Source of the DNA: Verrucomicrobiota bacterium
Lineage (GTDB): Bacteria > Verrucomicrobiota > Verrucomicrobiia > CAIQCK01
Direction of reading: 5' to 3'
DNA: 64,000 bases
NCBI GenBank assembly: GCA_016222825.1
Contig: JACRQF010000016.1
Location: forward strand, 124,001-188,000
Below the pieces are notes generated by a model. The model saw only the letters and a program-made list of their open reading frames with translations, was not told the origin of the DNA and did no database searches. Below, piece by piece: positions 37,768 to 46,142 of the stretch. Every line of letters begins with the position of its first letter. The first letter of the stretch is position 1. The position numbers and the translations under genes were made by a program.

Positions 37768-39426
37768 CTAGCTCACCGAAATCTGCACGCCTTCGTCGCC
37801 GACCTTCGCGAGCGTCAGCCCCGCAAACGCCGGCACGTTGCCCGCCATGTCCGCGAACAGCGCGGCCACGTCGAGATGGTTGTCCACGCCGCCCAGCTCG
37901 CGCAATAGGTCGCGGAAGATCTCCCACTCCGGCCGCGCCTCGCCGCCGAGGCTCACCGCCGGCCAGACGCGCTGGAGGCGGCCCTTGGCGTTGATGAACG
38001 TGCCGCGCTTCTCGGCGAACGTCACGCCCGGCAGCACGAAGTGCGCCGCCTTCGTCGTGGCAGTCTGCTTGAAATCAATCACCAACAGCAACGACAGCTT
38101 CGCCAGCAGATCCGCGCCGACGCCGTGCTTGGTCACGTCCTCCTGATGCACCACCAGCGTCTTGATCTTGCCGCTCTTGATGCCGTCCGCGATGGCCGCG
38201 AGCTTCGACCCCATCGGCTCCGCCGCGACACCAAGCAACTTCGCACCCGCGCTGTTCGGGTTGCGGTCGGCCTTCACGAGGAAGCTGTCCGCCGCCCACG
38301 AGCGCGGCACGCAATCCGCCACACTTCCCTTCGCCAGCTTCGCAAAGAGGTAAAGTTCCTCGTTCGTCGCCCGCGCGCTGCCGATGAACGCCACAGAGTC
38401 GCGATTCGCCAACGCCGCCCGCAGCTTCGGGCCAAGCTGCTTTACCGCGTCAGCGTAAGTCGTCTCCTTCTGTTTTCCATCGGCGAGCACCAGCGCCTTC
38501 GTCAACCGGCTGGCATCGTTGACAAACCTGTAATTGAGCCGGCCAGCGTCGCACATCCAGCATTCGTTGACGGCGTCGTTGCTGCGCGGCGTCTGGCGGT
38601 AGATAACGTTCTCCCGCGACCAGATAACCGTGTTGCAGCCCGTGGCGCAACTCGTGCAAATGCTCCTGGTTTCCTTCAGGAACCATGTCCGCATCTTGAA
38701 GCGGAAATCCTTGTCTGTCAGCGCGCCCACCGGGCAGAGGTCCACGGTGTTGAGCGAGTAGTTGCTGTCGAGCTTCTTGCCGGGCCAGCAGGTCAGCGTC
38801 GAGTGGCTGCCGCGCTCGACAATGCCGAGGCAATCGTCTTTGGCGATGTCGCGCATGAAGCGGATGCAGCGGCTGCACAACACGCAACGCTCGTCGTCGA
38901 GCACCACGCGCGGGCCAAGATCCACCTTCTTCGGCTTGTGGACCTTCTCCTCACGGAACCGCGACGCGCCCGCGCCAAACTCGACCGAATACTCCTGCAG
39001 CTTGCATTCGCCCGCCTGGTCGCAGATCGGGCAGTCGAGCGGATGATTGATGAGCAGGAACTCCAGCACGGCGTTCTGCGCCTGCGTCACCGCCGCCGAG
39101 TTGGTGACAACGACCATCCCCTCCTTCACCGGCGTGTTGCAGCCGATGGCCAGCCGCGGCTGCATTGTGATCTTCTGCTTGCCGTTCGGCTCCAGCACCG
39201 GCTGGCGGTCGGGCGTGAACATCGCCTCGCCGATCTCGACCATGCACATGCGGCAGTTGCCCGCGACGGCGAGCTTCGGGTGATAGCAATAATGCGGGAT
39301 GAACACGCCGACATGGCGCGCCGCCTCGATCACGTTGATGCCCTTGGGCACACGGACCTTCGTCCCGTTGATGGTGACATTCACCATCTCAGGCGTCGGC
39401 GCTGCGGTTGTCGGTGTCTCGGCCAT
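37768..39426 (-). CDS. nuoG: NADH-quinone oxidoreductase subunit G (short form)
   Basis: A 552-residue iron-sulfur subunit. N-terminal [2Fe-2S] domain with C-Y-H-P-K-L-A-V-A-G-N-C-R-M-C, the H-x3-C-x2-C-x5-C N5 site (H-P-L-D-C-P-I-C-D-Q-A-G-E-C), a C-x2-C-x2-C [4Fe-4S] site (C-V-L-C-S-R-C), then a molybdopterin-oxidoreductase-like domain opening with C-T-S-C-A-T-G-C. The C-terminal domain is much shorter than in E. coli NuoG (about 900), as in many non-proteobacterial forms. The ATG at 39426 overlaps the nuoF stop by one base, so a longer frame to 39648 is rejected. Confidence 0.93.
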   Translation of the reverse strand: MAETPTTAAPTPEMVNVTINGTKVRVPKGINVIEAARHVGVFIPHYCYHPKLAVAGNCRMCMVEIGEAMFTPDRQPVLEPNGKQKITMQPRLAIGCNTPVKEGMVVVTNSAAVTQAQNAVLEFLLINHPLDCPICDQAGECKLQEYSVEFGAGASRFREEKVHKPKKVDLGPRVVLDDERCVLCSRCIRFMRDIAKDDCLGIVERGSHSTLTCWPGKKLDSNYSLNTVDLCPVGALTDKDFRFKMRTWFLKETRSICTSCATGCNTVIWSRENVIYRQTPRSNDAVNECWMCDAGRLNYRFVNDASRLTKALVLADGKQKETTYADAVKQLGPKLRAALANRDSVAFIGSARATNEELYLFAKLAKGSVADCVPRSWAADSFLVKADRNPNSAGAKLLGVAAEPMGSKLAAIADGIKSGKIKTLVVHQEDVTKHGVGADLLAKLSLLLVIDFKQTATTKAAHFVLPGVTFAEKRGTFINAKGRLQRVWPAVSLGGEARPEWEIFRDLLRELGGVDNHLDVAALFADMAGNVPAFAGLTLAKVGDEGVQISVS

Positions 39427-40733
39427 TATTTCTCCAGCTTCGCAAAATCGTCGCGGAACTTCTCGATGAAGCTCTGCACCGGCCATGAGCACGCTTCGCC
39501 GAACGGGCAAATCGTGCGACCGGGGATGTTGTCGGCGATGGACTTCAGGTAATCGGTGTCGCCCTTCATGGCGCGGCCGCCCGTCATCCGGTGGAGCGCC
39601 TTGGCCATCCAGAGCGAGCCTTCGCGGCAGGGCGTGCACTGGCCGCAACTCTCGTGCGCGTAGAAGTCGGCGATGTTCGCCAGCGCCTTCGGGAGGTCTG
39701 CGGTTTCATCCAACACGATGACGCCGCCGGAGCCAGCCATCGAGCCGATCATCGCCACGGAGTCGAAGTCCACCGGCACATCCTGCCAACTCCAGTCATA
39801 CTCGGTGCCGTCGCGCTTCTTGCCCTTGAACCGCTCGTCGCAGCGCATAACCTTCGCGCTGCTGCCGCCCGGAATGATCGCCTTCGCCTTGCGCCCGCCG
39901 CTGACGCCGCCGCAGAGGCCGTTGACCAACTCGCCGAGCGTAATCTTGCCCAGTTCGACCTCGTAATAGCCGGGTTTGTTCACGTGGCCGCTGACGCACA
40001 TCATCCGCGTGCCGGTATTGTTCGGCGTGCCGATCTTCGCGAACTCCGCGCCGCCCATCGCGACGATGAGCGGGATGTTGCAGAGCGTCTCGACATTGTT
40101 GACGATGGTCGGGCACATCCAGAGGCCGAGCACGGCTGGGAAATACGGCGGCTTGAACCGCGGATAAGCGCGCTTGCCTTCGAGCGACTCGATAAGACCG
40201 GTTTCCTCGCCGCAGATGTAAGCGCCCGCGCCGCGATGCACGAAGATGTCCAGCGAGTAGCCGGAGCCGAGGATGTTCGCGCCGACGAAGTTCTTTACCC
40301 GTGCCTCCTCGATGGCCGTCACCAGAATCTTGTAGCCCTCCGCGAACTCGCCGCGGATGTAGATGTAGGCGGTTTTGACGCCGTTCGCGAACGACGCGCA
40401 GACCATGCCCTCGATGAGCGCGTGCGGGTCCTTGTAGATGATCTGCTTGTCCTTGAACGTGCCTGGTTCGGACTCGTCAGCGTTGCAGATGAGGTAGATC
40501 GGCTTGCCGTTCTTGCGATCCACGAGCGACCACTTCAGTCCGCAGCCGAAGCCCGCACCGCCGCGCCCGCGCAGGCCGGACTTGCTCACCTCGGCGCGGA
40601 TGGCCTCCGGCGTCATCGCCAGCGCCTTCTTCAACGCCCCATAGCCGCCCGCTGCCAGATAGCTCTCCAGCCGGTTGCTGTAACCGGGCTGGTCCATCCG
40701 GGCGGTGATGAGTTTGCGTTCGACGGCGGCCAT
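39426..40733 (-). CDS. nuoF: NADH-quinone oxidoreductase subunit F
   Basis: A 435-residue subunit that binds NADH and FMN. Seen are G-L-R-G-R-G-G-A-G-F (FMN/NAD loop), C-N-A-D-E-S-E-P-G-T, G-A-G-A-Y-I-C-G-E-E-T and the N3 [4Fe-4S] site E-S-C-G-Q-C-T-P-C with a distal Cys (A-C-S-W-P-V). Length is normal. It starts two bases after the nuoE stop. Confidence 0.96.
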   Translation of the reverse strand: MAAVERKLITARMDQPGYSNRLESYLAAGGYGALKKALAMTPEAIRAEVSKSGLRGRGGAGFGCGLKWSLVDRKNGKPIYLICNADESEPGTFKDKQIIYKDPHALIEGMVCASFANGVKTAYIYIRGEFAEGYKILVTAIEEARVKNFVGANILGSGYSLDIFVHRGAGAYICGEETGLIESLEGKRAYPRFKPPYFPAVLGLWMCPTIVNNVETLCNIPLIVAMGGAEFAKIGTPNNTGTRMMCVSGHVNKPGYYEVELGKITLGELVNGLCGGVSGGRKAKAIIPGGSSAKVMRCDERFKGKKRDGTEYDWSWQDVPVDFDSVAMIGSMAGSGGVIVLDETADLPKALANIADFYAHESCGQCTPCREGSLWMAKALHRMTGGRAMKGDTDYLKSIADNIPGRTICPFGEACSWPVQSFIEKFRDDFAKLEK

Positions 40734-40735
40734 GA

Positions 40736-41215
40736 TTATTTGAGGTTCGCGAGCAACTGCTCAGCCTTCTCCTTCGTCACATTCTCGTAAAACTCGTCGT
40801 TGATCATCAGGCACGGCCCTGTGCCGCACGCGGCGAGGCACTCAACCCAACTGATGGTGAACTTCCCGTCCGGCGTCGTCTGGTCCATGCCGGTGCCGAT
40901 CGTCTTCTGCAATGTCTCGCAGAGTTTGTGGCTGCCGGCGAGTTCGCACGACAACGTCCGGCAAATCTTGATGTGATACTTGCCAACCGGCTTGCGACGG
41001 AACATCGGATAGAACGTCACGCACTCATAGACGTGAATCGGCTGGCAGCCCAACTTCGCCGCAACCCACTCGATCATCGCGTCAGAGATGCAGCCAAGTT
41101 CGTCCTGCACAGCATGAAGCACCATGAGCATCGCGCTCCGCTTCTGTTCCGGCGGATAATGCGCCAGCAGCTTGTTGACCTCGGCGTCGAGATGGGGAGG
41201 CACTTGCTGGCTCAT
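40736..41215 (-). CDS. nuoE: NADH-quinone oxidoreductase subunit E
   Basis: A 159-residue thioredoxin-like [2Fe-2S] subunit. Ligands are in C-R-T-L-S-C (C-x4-C) and C-L-A-A-C (C-x3-C), typical of cluster N1a. The ATG at 41215 overlaps the nuoD stop (ATGA at 41212-41215); a longer frame upstream lies inside nuoD and is not used. Confidence 0.95.
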   Translation of the reverse strand: MSQQVPPHLDAEVNKLLAHYPPEQKRSAMLMVLHAVQDELGCISDAMIEWVAAKLGCQPIHVYECVTFYPMFRRKPVGKYHIKICRTLSCELAGSHKLCETLQKTIGTGMDQTTPDGKFTISWVECLAACGTGPCLMINDEFYENVTKEKAEQLLANLK

Positions 41216-42867
41216 CGGTCGCACTCTCCCATCACGAAATCCAGCGAGCCGAGGATCGCCGCGATGTCGCCGATCATGTGGCCCTTCAACAAATACGGCA
41301 GCGCGCTCAGGTTGCAGAACGACGGCGCGCGAATCTTCAACCGCCACGGCACACCGCCGCCTTTGCTGACGATGTAGAAGCCAAGTTCGCCCTTCGGGTT
41401 CTCCGCTCCGAAATAAGCCTCGCCCGGCGGCACATCAGGGCCTTCGGTGACAATCATGAAATGATGGATGAGCTGCTCCATCTTCGTGAGCACCTGCTCC
41501 TTCGGTGGCAACACGCTCTTCAGGTCGGGCGCGTTCACCGGCCCGCCCGGCAGCTTGTCGCACGCCTGCTTCAGGATGCGGACCGACTGGCGCATCTCTT
41601 CCATCCGCACCAGATAACGGTCGTAGCAATCGCCCTTCGTCCCAATCGGCACGTCGAACTCAAAATCCTTGTAACAGAGATACGGGTGGTTCTTACGCAG
41701 ATCGAACTCCACGCCGCTGCCGCGCAGGTTCGGGCCGGTGACGCCGAAATCAATAGCGACTTCCTTCGGCAACACACCGACGCCCTGGTTGCGGTCCACG
41801 AAGATGCGATTGCGCGTCAGGAGGCGGTCCACCTCGTCAATCATCCGCGGGAACTCGTCGAGGAACTTCTTGAGTTCGGCGATCCAGCCGTTCGGCACGT
41901 CGCGCGCGACGCCGCCTACGCGGGTGTAGCTGTTCGTAAGCCGCGCGCCGGTGAGCTTCTCCATCAGCGACAGGAGCCGCTCGCGCTCGGTGAACGTGTA
42001 GAGGAACACCGTCATCGCCGCGAGGTCGAGCGCCATCGCGCCAAGGCCAACGAGATGCGACGCGATGCGTGCCATCTCGCAACAGATGACGCGGATATAC
42101 TGGCAACGCGGCGGCACCTGCAACCGCATCAATTTCTCCACGGCAAGCACGTAGGCGACGTTATTCGCCAACGGCGCGAGGTAATCCAGCCGGTCCGTGT
42201 AAGGCACGAACTGGTTGTAGGTGAGGTTCTCGGCGATCTTCTCGTCGCCGCGATGTAGGAAGCCCACGTCCGGCTTCGCGTTCACCACAACCTCTCCGTC
42301 CAGTTCCAGCACGATCCGCAACACGCCGTGCGTGCATGGATGCGACGGCCCCATGTTCAAAATCATCCGCTCGCCCGCAACATCCTCCGTGCCCTTCGGC
42401 TCCTCCGGCCATGGTGCAGGCGGCGGCTCCGCTGCTGTCGGCTCCGCTGGCTCCGGTGCTTTCGCTGGGGCGGCGGGCGCGGCTGGCTTCGCTGCGGGTT
42501 GTGGAGCCGCCGGCTTTGCGGTGGCGGCTGGTGTTGGCTTCGGAGCGATTGTTGCAGCAGGTTTTGGCGCTGCGGGTGTCGCAGTCGGCTTCGTCGGCGG
42601 CTGCGTGGCGACTGGCGTGGCCGCTGGCTTCGCAACTACGGAAGCCGGAACCTTGGGTGCAGGCGGCGCAGGCGCTTTTGCGGGCGTTGCAGCAACCTTC
42701 GGCACTGGTGGTTGCGGCGTTTGCGGGGGCACTGTCTTCGCAACGACCTTCGGCGCAGGGGCGGGAGGCGGCGGTGGAGCGGCGGGCGGGGGCGTGGCAG
42801 CCGGTTTGGCCGCCGCGTCTTTCGCTGGCTCCTGTCCTTTCACCACCTTGGGTTTGATCGGTTCCAC
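41212..42867 (-). CDS. nuoD: NADH-quinone oxidoreductase subunit D with Ala/Pro/Lys-rich N-terminal extension
   Basis: A 551-residue form of the 49-kDa complex I subunit. Residues about 168-551 are a complete NuoD: M-I-L-N-M-G-P-S-H-P-C-T-H-G-V-L-R, the quinone-site His of H-G-V-L and G-F-L-H-R-G, and the C-terminal V-M-G-E-C-D-R. Residues 1 to about 163 are a low-complexity A/P/K tract (repeats like K-P-A-A-x-P), not found in ordinary NuoD. The GTG at 42867 lies 20 bases after the nuoC stop. Starting instead at Met168 (42366) would leave an about 520-base hole in an otherwise tight operon, so the extension is probably real. Confidence 0.9.
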   Translation of the reverse strand: MEPIKPKVVKGQEPAKDAAAKPAATPPPAAPPPPPAPAPKVVAKTVPPQTPQPPVPKVAATPAKAPAPPAPKVPASVVAKPAATPVATQPPTKPTATPAAPKPAATIAPKPTPAATAKPAAPQPAAKPAAPAAPAKAPEPAEPTAAEPPPAPWPEEPKGTEDVAGERMILNMGPSHPCTHGVLRIVLELDGEVVVNAKPDVGFLHRGDEKIAENLTYNQFVPYTDRLDYLAPLANNVAYVLAVEKLMRLQVPPRCQYIRVICCEMARIASHLVGLGAMALDLAAMTVFLYTFTERERLLSLMEKLTGARLTNSYTRVGGVARDVPNGWIAELKKFLDEFPRMIDEVDRLLTRNRIFVDRNQGVGVLPKEVAIDFGVTGPNLRGSGVEFDLRKNHPYLCYKDFEFDVPIGTKGDCYDRYLVRMEEMRQSVRILKQACDKLPGGPVNAPDLKSVLPPKEQVLTKMEQLIHHFMIVTEGPDVPPGEAYFGAENPKGELGFYIVSKGGGVPWRLKIRAPSFCNLSALPYLLKGHMIGDIAAILGSLDFVMGECDR

Positions 42868-42887
42868 TGCGCTTGAATACTCTTTCG

Positions 42888-43520
42888 CTACGGTTTCTTC
42901 GCCTTGTCGCGAACGTCGGCGGGCAGCGCGTTCTCACGGATGCGCGGCTCGCGGTCGGCGGCGTGTTCCGCCGGCACGGTCACGAACGGCCCGCCTTGCA
43001 ACGGCGCGGCTTCCGTAAACGCCACCTCCGGCACGTTGCTGGGCTTGCCTTCGAGCGGGAAATCCTTCCGCATCGGATGAAACGGATAACCGTCCCACAT
43101 CAGGATGCGCCGCAGGTCGGGATGGCCGGTGAACCGGATGCCGAACATGTCGTAACACTCGCGCTCGTGCCACTCCGCGCCGCGCCAGATCTTCGTGACG
43201 CTTGGCACCGTCGGGTCTTCCTCCGGCACGGCGACCTTCAACCGCAGCAGCCCGCCGGTCTTGAACGAGTAAAGCAGGTAATCCACCTGATAGCGCGGGT
43301 TTGTGTCGTAGCCATCCACGCCGCTGATGTCCAAGAGGAAGTCGAACGCCAGCGCCGGCTCCGTCTTAAGAAGCTCGCACGCGTCTGCAATCACCTCGCG
43401 CGCCACGGTCACGCTCAATTCGTCGCGCCCCGTGACCTTGTCCGAGAACGCCACCGGCGTCCGGACCTTGTCGCCGAAGCGTTTCGTGAGTGCGTTGACG
43501 GCTGCGAGCGCGATGGCCAT
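42888..43520 (-). CDS. nuoC: NADH-quinone oxidoreductase subunit C
   Basis: A 210-residue 30-kDa-type subunit of complex I. The family signature E-R-E-C-Y-D-M-F-G-I-R-F-T-G-H-P-D-L is intact, followed by R-R-I-L-M-W-D-G-Y-P-F-H-P-M-R-K-D-F-P-L. It is separate from NuoD, not fused as in E. coli. It starts nine bases after the nuoB stop. A short charged tail follows the core. Confidence 0.95.
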   Translation of the reverse strand: MAIALAAVNALTKRFGDKVRTPVAFSDKVTGRDELSVTVAREVIADACELLKTEPALAFDFLLDISGVDGYDTNPRYQVDYLLYSFKTGGLLRLKVAVPEEDPTVPSVTKIWRGAEWHERECYDMFGIRFTGHPDLRRILMWDGYPFHPMRKDFPLEGKPSNVPEVAFTEAAPLQGGPFVTVPAEHAADREPRIRENALPADVRDKAKKP

Positions 43521-43529
43521 GGGAGTAGA

Positions 43530-44057
43530 TCAGGTTGCGTTCGCGGCTGGCGTCTTTTTCAGATTCTTTAGGCCCGGCTCGCGCGAAATCTTCTCCTGGA
43601 GTTTGATCAATGCGTCGAGCAACGCCTCGGGCCGCGGCGGGCAGCCGCTGACATACACATCCACCGGCAAAATCTTGTCCACCCCTTGCAGCACGGAATA
43701 GCTGCGATACATCCCGCCCGTCGAGGCACACGCACCCATCGCGATGCACCACTTCGGGTCGGGCATCTGGTCCCAGATGCGTTTCACGGCCAGCGCCATC
43801 TTGTAGGTGACGGTGCCGGCCACGATCATCAGGTCGCTCTGCCGAGGCGAAAACCGCATCACCTCCGCGCCGAACCGGGAAATATCAAACCGCGACGCCG
43901 CCGTGGACATCAGCTCGATGGCGCAACATGCCAACCCCATCGGCATCGGCCAGAGGGAATTCTTCCGCACCCAGTCCACCGCCGCGTCGAGCTGCGTGAC
44001 GATGGCCTCGTCCTCGATCTTGCCTGCATAGCCAACAGTTGTCTTCGTCTCGGTCAT
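43530..44057 (-). CDS. nuoB: NADH-quinone oxidoreductase subunit B
   Basis: A 175-residue subunit holding the terminal [4Fe-4S] cluster N2. The cluster ligands are in [18 protein letters not shown] and [10 protein letters not shown]. It is the first gene of this operon. The ATG at 44057 is used; a start three codons upstream adds only M-R-R. nuoA, which normally precedes it, is absent here; the upstream region leads to the hemerythrin-like gene. Confidence 0.95.
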   Translation of the reverse strand: MTETKTTVGYAGKIEDEAIVTQLDAAVDWVRKNSLWPMPMGLACCAIELMSTAASRFDISRFGAEVMRFSPRQSDLMIVAGTVTYKMALAVKRIWDQMPDPKWCIAMGACASTGGMYRSYSVLQGVDKILPVDVYVSGCPPRPEALLDALIKLQEKISREPGLKNLKKTPAANAT

Positions 44058-44251
44058 GCGTCGCACATTTCAACCACCGGCGCCCGTTCCCAACAATCCG
44101 ATTTGCGCCAGAATTTTCCGTGAAACCGTAGGTAGATTGGTTGGCCATTGCAAGTGAAAGTTGTCCGTGACGACAGAGCCCTCCAAGCCTTCCCCATCGC
44201 ACCCGGCCAAAACGGCACGACGCGGTTGCGCGCCCACCCCGCGAACACGCC

Positions 44252-44677
44252 CTACCGGCCCATCCAAGCGTCGCCCAGCTTCTCCAGCAACTGGGGCGGA
44301 AGCGATTCTTCCGCCAGCGGAATCACCACGCCCTCCTCGTCGCGGAAATGCTCCCGCAACCTCGCCATGCCCGCCAGCAACAAACCGCGGGCCTCCTCGA
44401 CTTGCCGCGGCTCCTGCGCCTGCCTCAGGAAGCCGACGGACTCCCGGTGGTCGAAACACAACTGGCTGAGCTGGCCTTTCTCCACGAGCACGTTGTCCAG
44501 TGGCGCAAACAGGAAGGATTCCTCGGCCCTGCCGTGGTCCCTCGCCAGCGTTTCCGCCAGACGCGCGAACGAAGCGATCTCGGCCAAAGTCTCCAGGGTG
44601 CGCGCTGCGCGGCCCATCTCCTCAAGCATCGTGTTCAAGAACACATGCTGGCTGACCAGAACCTCGGTGGCTTTCAT
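44252..44677 (-). CDS. Hemerythrin HHE-domain protein
   Basis: A 141-residue four-helix bundle of the HHE cation-binding family. The likely di-iron ligands are in place: His11, His48-x3-Glu52, His77, His110-x3-Glu114. Such proteins bind O2 or NO or act in iron or redox stress handling. It is cytoplasmic, with no signal. It lies about 195 bases upstream of nuoB on the same strand, so it could be cotranscribed with the nuo operon, though the gap also allows a separate nuo promoter. Confidence 0.85.
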   Translation of the reverse strand: MKATEVLVSQHVFLNTMLEEMGRAARTLETLAEIASFARLAETLARDHGRAEESFLFAPLDNVLVEKGQLSQLCFDHRESVGFLRQAQEPRQVEEARGLLLAGMARLREHFRDEEGVVIPLAEESLPPQLLEKLGDAWMGR

Positions 44678-44752
44678 AAGTCAGCCCTCTCTGCATCCAA
44701 ATGCCGCCGCGCGCCACACGGACAAAACCTGACGCAATCGTAGGAGGACACC

Positions 44753-45439
44753 CTAGCCGGCTTGCGGCCCGCCATCGCCCGCGAGCCGCGCAAGGACTCC
44801 CGCGTTCAACTCCGTCGCGTCCGCCACGCGCAGGTCGGCGGCGTCGAGGTCGTGCCCGGCGGTGAGCCAGTTGGGAACGGCCACCGCCTTCATGCCGGCG
44901 GCCTTGGCGGCGGCGAGGCCGTGCTGCGAATCCTCGATGGCCACACAACGCCCCGGCACGACGCCGATACTCCGGGCGGCGAGCAGATAGCCTTCAGGAT
45001 GCGGTTTGCGATGCGTCACGTCGTCGCCGGTGACGATGGCGCGGAAGTAGCGCGTCACGTCAAGTTGGGCGGCAGCTTTGTTGATCCACGTCGCCTCGGC
45101 GCTGGAGGCGAGCGCCAGCGGAACGGCGGCGGCGTGGAGTTCGTCAAGCAACGCGCGCACGCCGGGCAGCGGCTCCATCTTGATGACCTGCCAGAAACGG
45201 CGGCGCTTCTCCTCGCGGAGCGCGACGGTGTCCACGGGCCGGCCGCTGACCTCGCCGAGCTTCGCAAACCAGTTGCGCGTGTCGGACCAGATGCCGACTT
45301 CGCCGCGCCATTCCTCCGGAGTGAGTTCCACGCCGTGCTCGGCGAAAATCTGCCGGTGTGCCTCGAACTCCGGCGTCTCGCTGTCAACAACAAGCCCGTC
45401 GAAGTCGAAGATGACGGCGAATGGACTTGGAGATGACAC
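44753..45439 (-). CDS. HAD-superfamily hydrolase (beta-phosphoglucomutase/GPH-like)
   Basis: A 228-residue subclass IA HAD phosphatase or mutase. Motif I D-F-D-G-L-V-V-D-S-E (residues 11-20), motif II A-S-S-A-E, motif III Lys in R-K-P-H-P-E-G-Y and motif IV I-E-D-S-Q-H-G are intact, with a helical cap between I and II. Substrate unknown; the closest family themes are beta-phosphoglucomutase and sugar-phosphate phosphatases. It starts six bases after the adenylate kinase stop and is probably cotranscribed. Confidence 0.85.
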   Translation of the reverse strand: MSSPSPFAVIFDFDGLVVDSETPEFEAHRQIFAEHGVELTPEEWRGEVGIWSDTRNWFAKLGEVSGRPVDTVALREEKRRRFWQVIKMEPLPGVRALLDELHAAAVPLALASSAEATWINKAAAQLDVTRYFRAIVTGDDVTHRKPHPEGYLLAARSIGVVPGRCVAIEDSQHGLAAAKAAGMKAVAVPNWLTAGHDLDAADLRVADATELNAGVLARLAGDGGPQAG

Positions 45440-45445
45440 CGCCCG

Positions 45446-46114
45446 TTACTTCGGCTGAATCTGTTTGTAAGCGCCGTAAACGCGCTCGCGGACGGTCTCG
45501 ACGGGAGCGTCGCTGACGACGCTCACGAGCGTGCCCTTCGTGCCGTAGAACTGGAGCAGCGGCGCGGTCTTGGCCTGATATTCCTGAAGGCGCTTGCGGA
45601 CCACTTCGGCCTTGTCGTCATCGCGCTGGATCAACTCGCCCGTCTTGCACTTCGGGCATTGCCTGGCGGAAACCTCCGTCACGTCGAAGATCGCGCCGCA
45701 CTTGTTGCAGACGCGGCGGTTGGCGATGCGCTCGACAATCAACTCGTCCGGCAGGTTGATGTTGATGACGCTGACCGGGCCGAGGTTGATGTCGGCGGCG
45801 ACTTTCTCCAGCGCCTCCGCCTGCGCGACCGTGCGGGGAAAGCCGTCGAGCAACAGCGCCGGCGGCGGGCTGGTCTTCACGCGCTCCGAGAGGGCGTCGC
45901 GGACGATGTCAATGATGAGTGTGTCGGGCACGAGCAGGCCCTTGCTCATGAAGCTGCTCAGTTCGACGCCGCGCGGGCTGCCGCTCTTGGCGATGCCGCG
46001 CAACAGGCTGCCGAGGTCGAAGTGCCCTGCCCCGGCGCGCTCCGCGAGCAGTTTGGCGTGAGTGCCTTTGCCGCATCCCGGCGGCCCCAGAAAGATAATG
46101 ATCGGTATGGACAT
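45446..46114 (-). CDS. adk: Adenylate kinase (zinc-type LID)
   Basis: A 222-residue nucleoside monophosphate kinase. P-loop G-P-P-G-C-G-K-G-T-H (residues 10-19), NMP-binding region, L-L-D-G-F-P-R-T-V-A-Q-A, and a LID with two Cys pairs (C-N-K-C and C-P-K-C) that bind zinc, as in many Gram-positive and some other Adks. It converts AMP + ATP to 2 ADP; GMP or other NMP use is not excluded. The ATG at 46114 has AAAGGAAA upstream. It lies 28 bases after the fusion gene stop. Confidence 0.9.
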   Translation of the reverse strand: MSIPIIIFLGPPGCGKGTHAKLLAERAGAGHFDLGSLLRGIAKSGSPRGVELSSFMSKGLLVPDTLIIDIVRDALSERVKTSPPPALLLDGFPRTVAQAEALEKVAADINLGPVSVININLPDELIVERIANRRVCNKCGAIFDVTEVSARQCPKCKTGELIQRDDDKAEVVRKRLQEYQAKTAPLLQFYGTKGTLVSVVSDAPVETVRERVYGAYKQIQPK

Positions 46115-46142
46115 GTGTTTTCCTTTGGTTGATTGCGAAAGT

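Noticed and set aside
42221-43018. Gly/Ala-rich plus-strand frame opposite nuoD
   Set aside because: It mirrors the Ala/Pro/Lys-rich NuoD extension; apparent Gly-repeat protein is a by-product of that composition.
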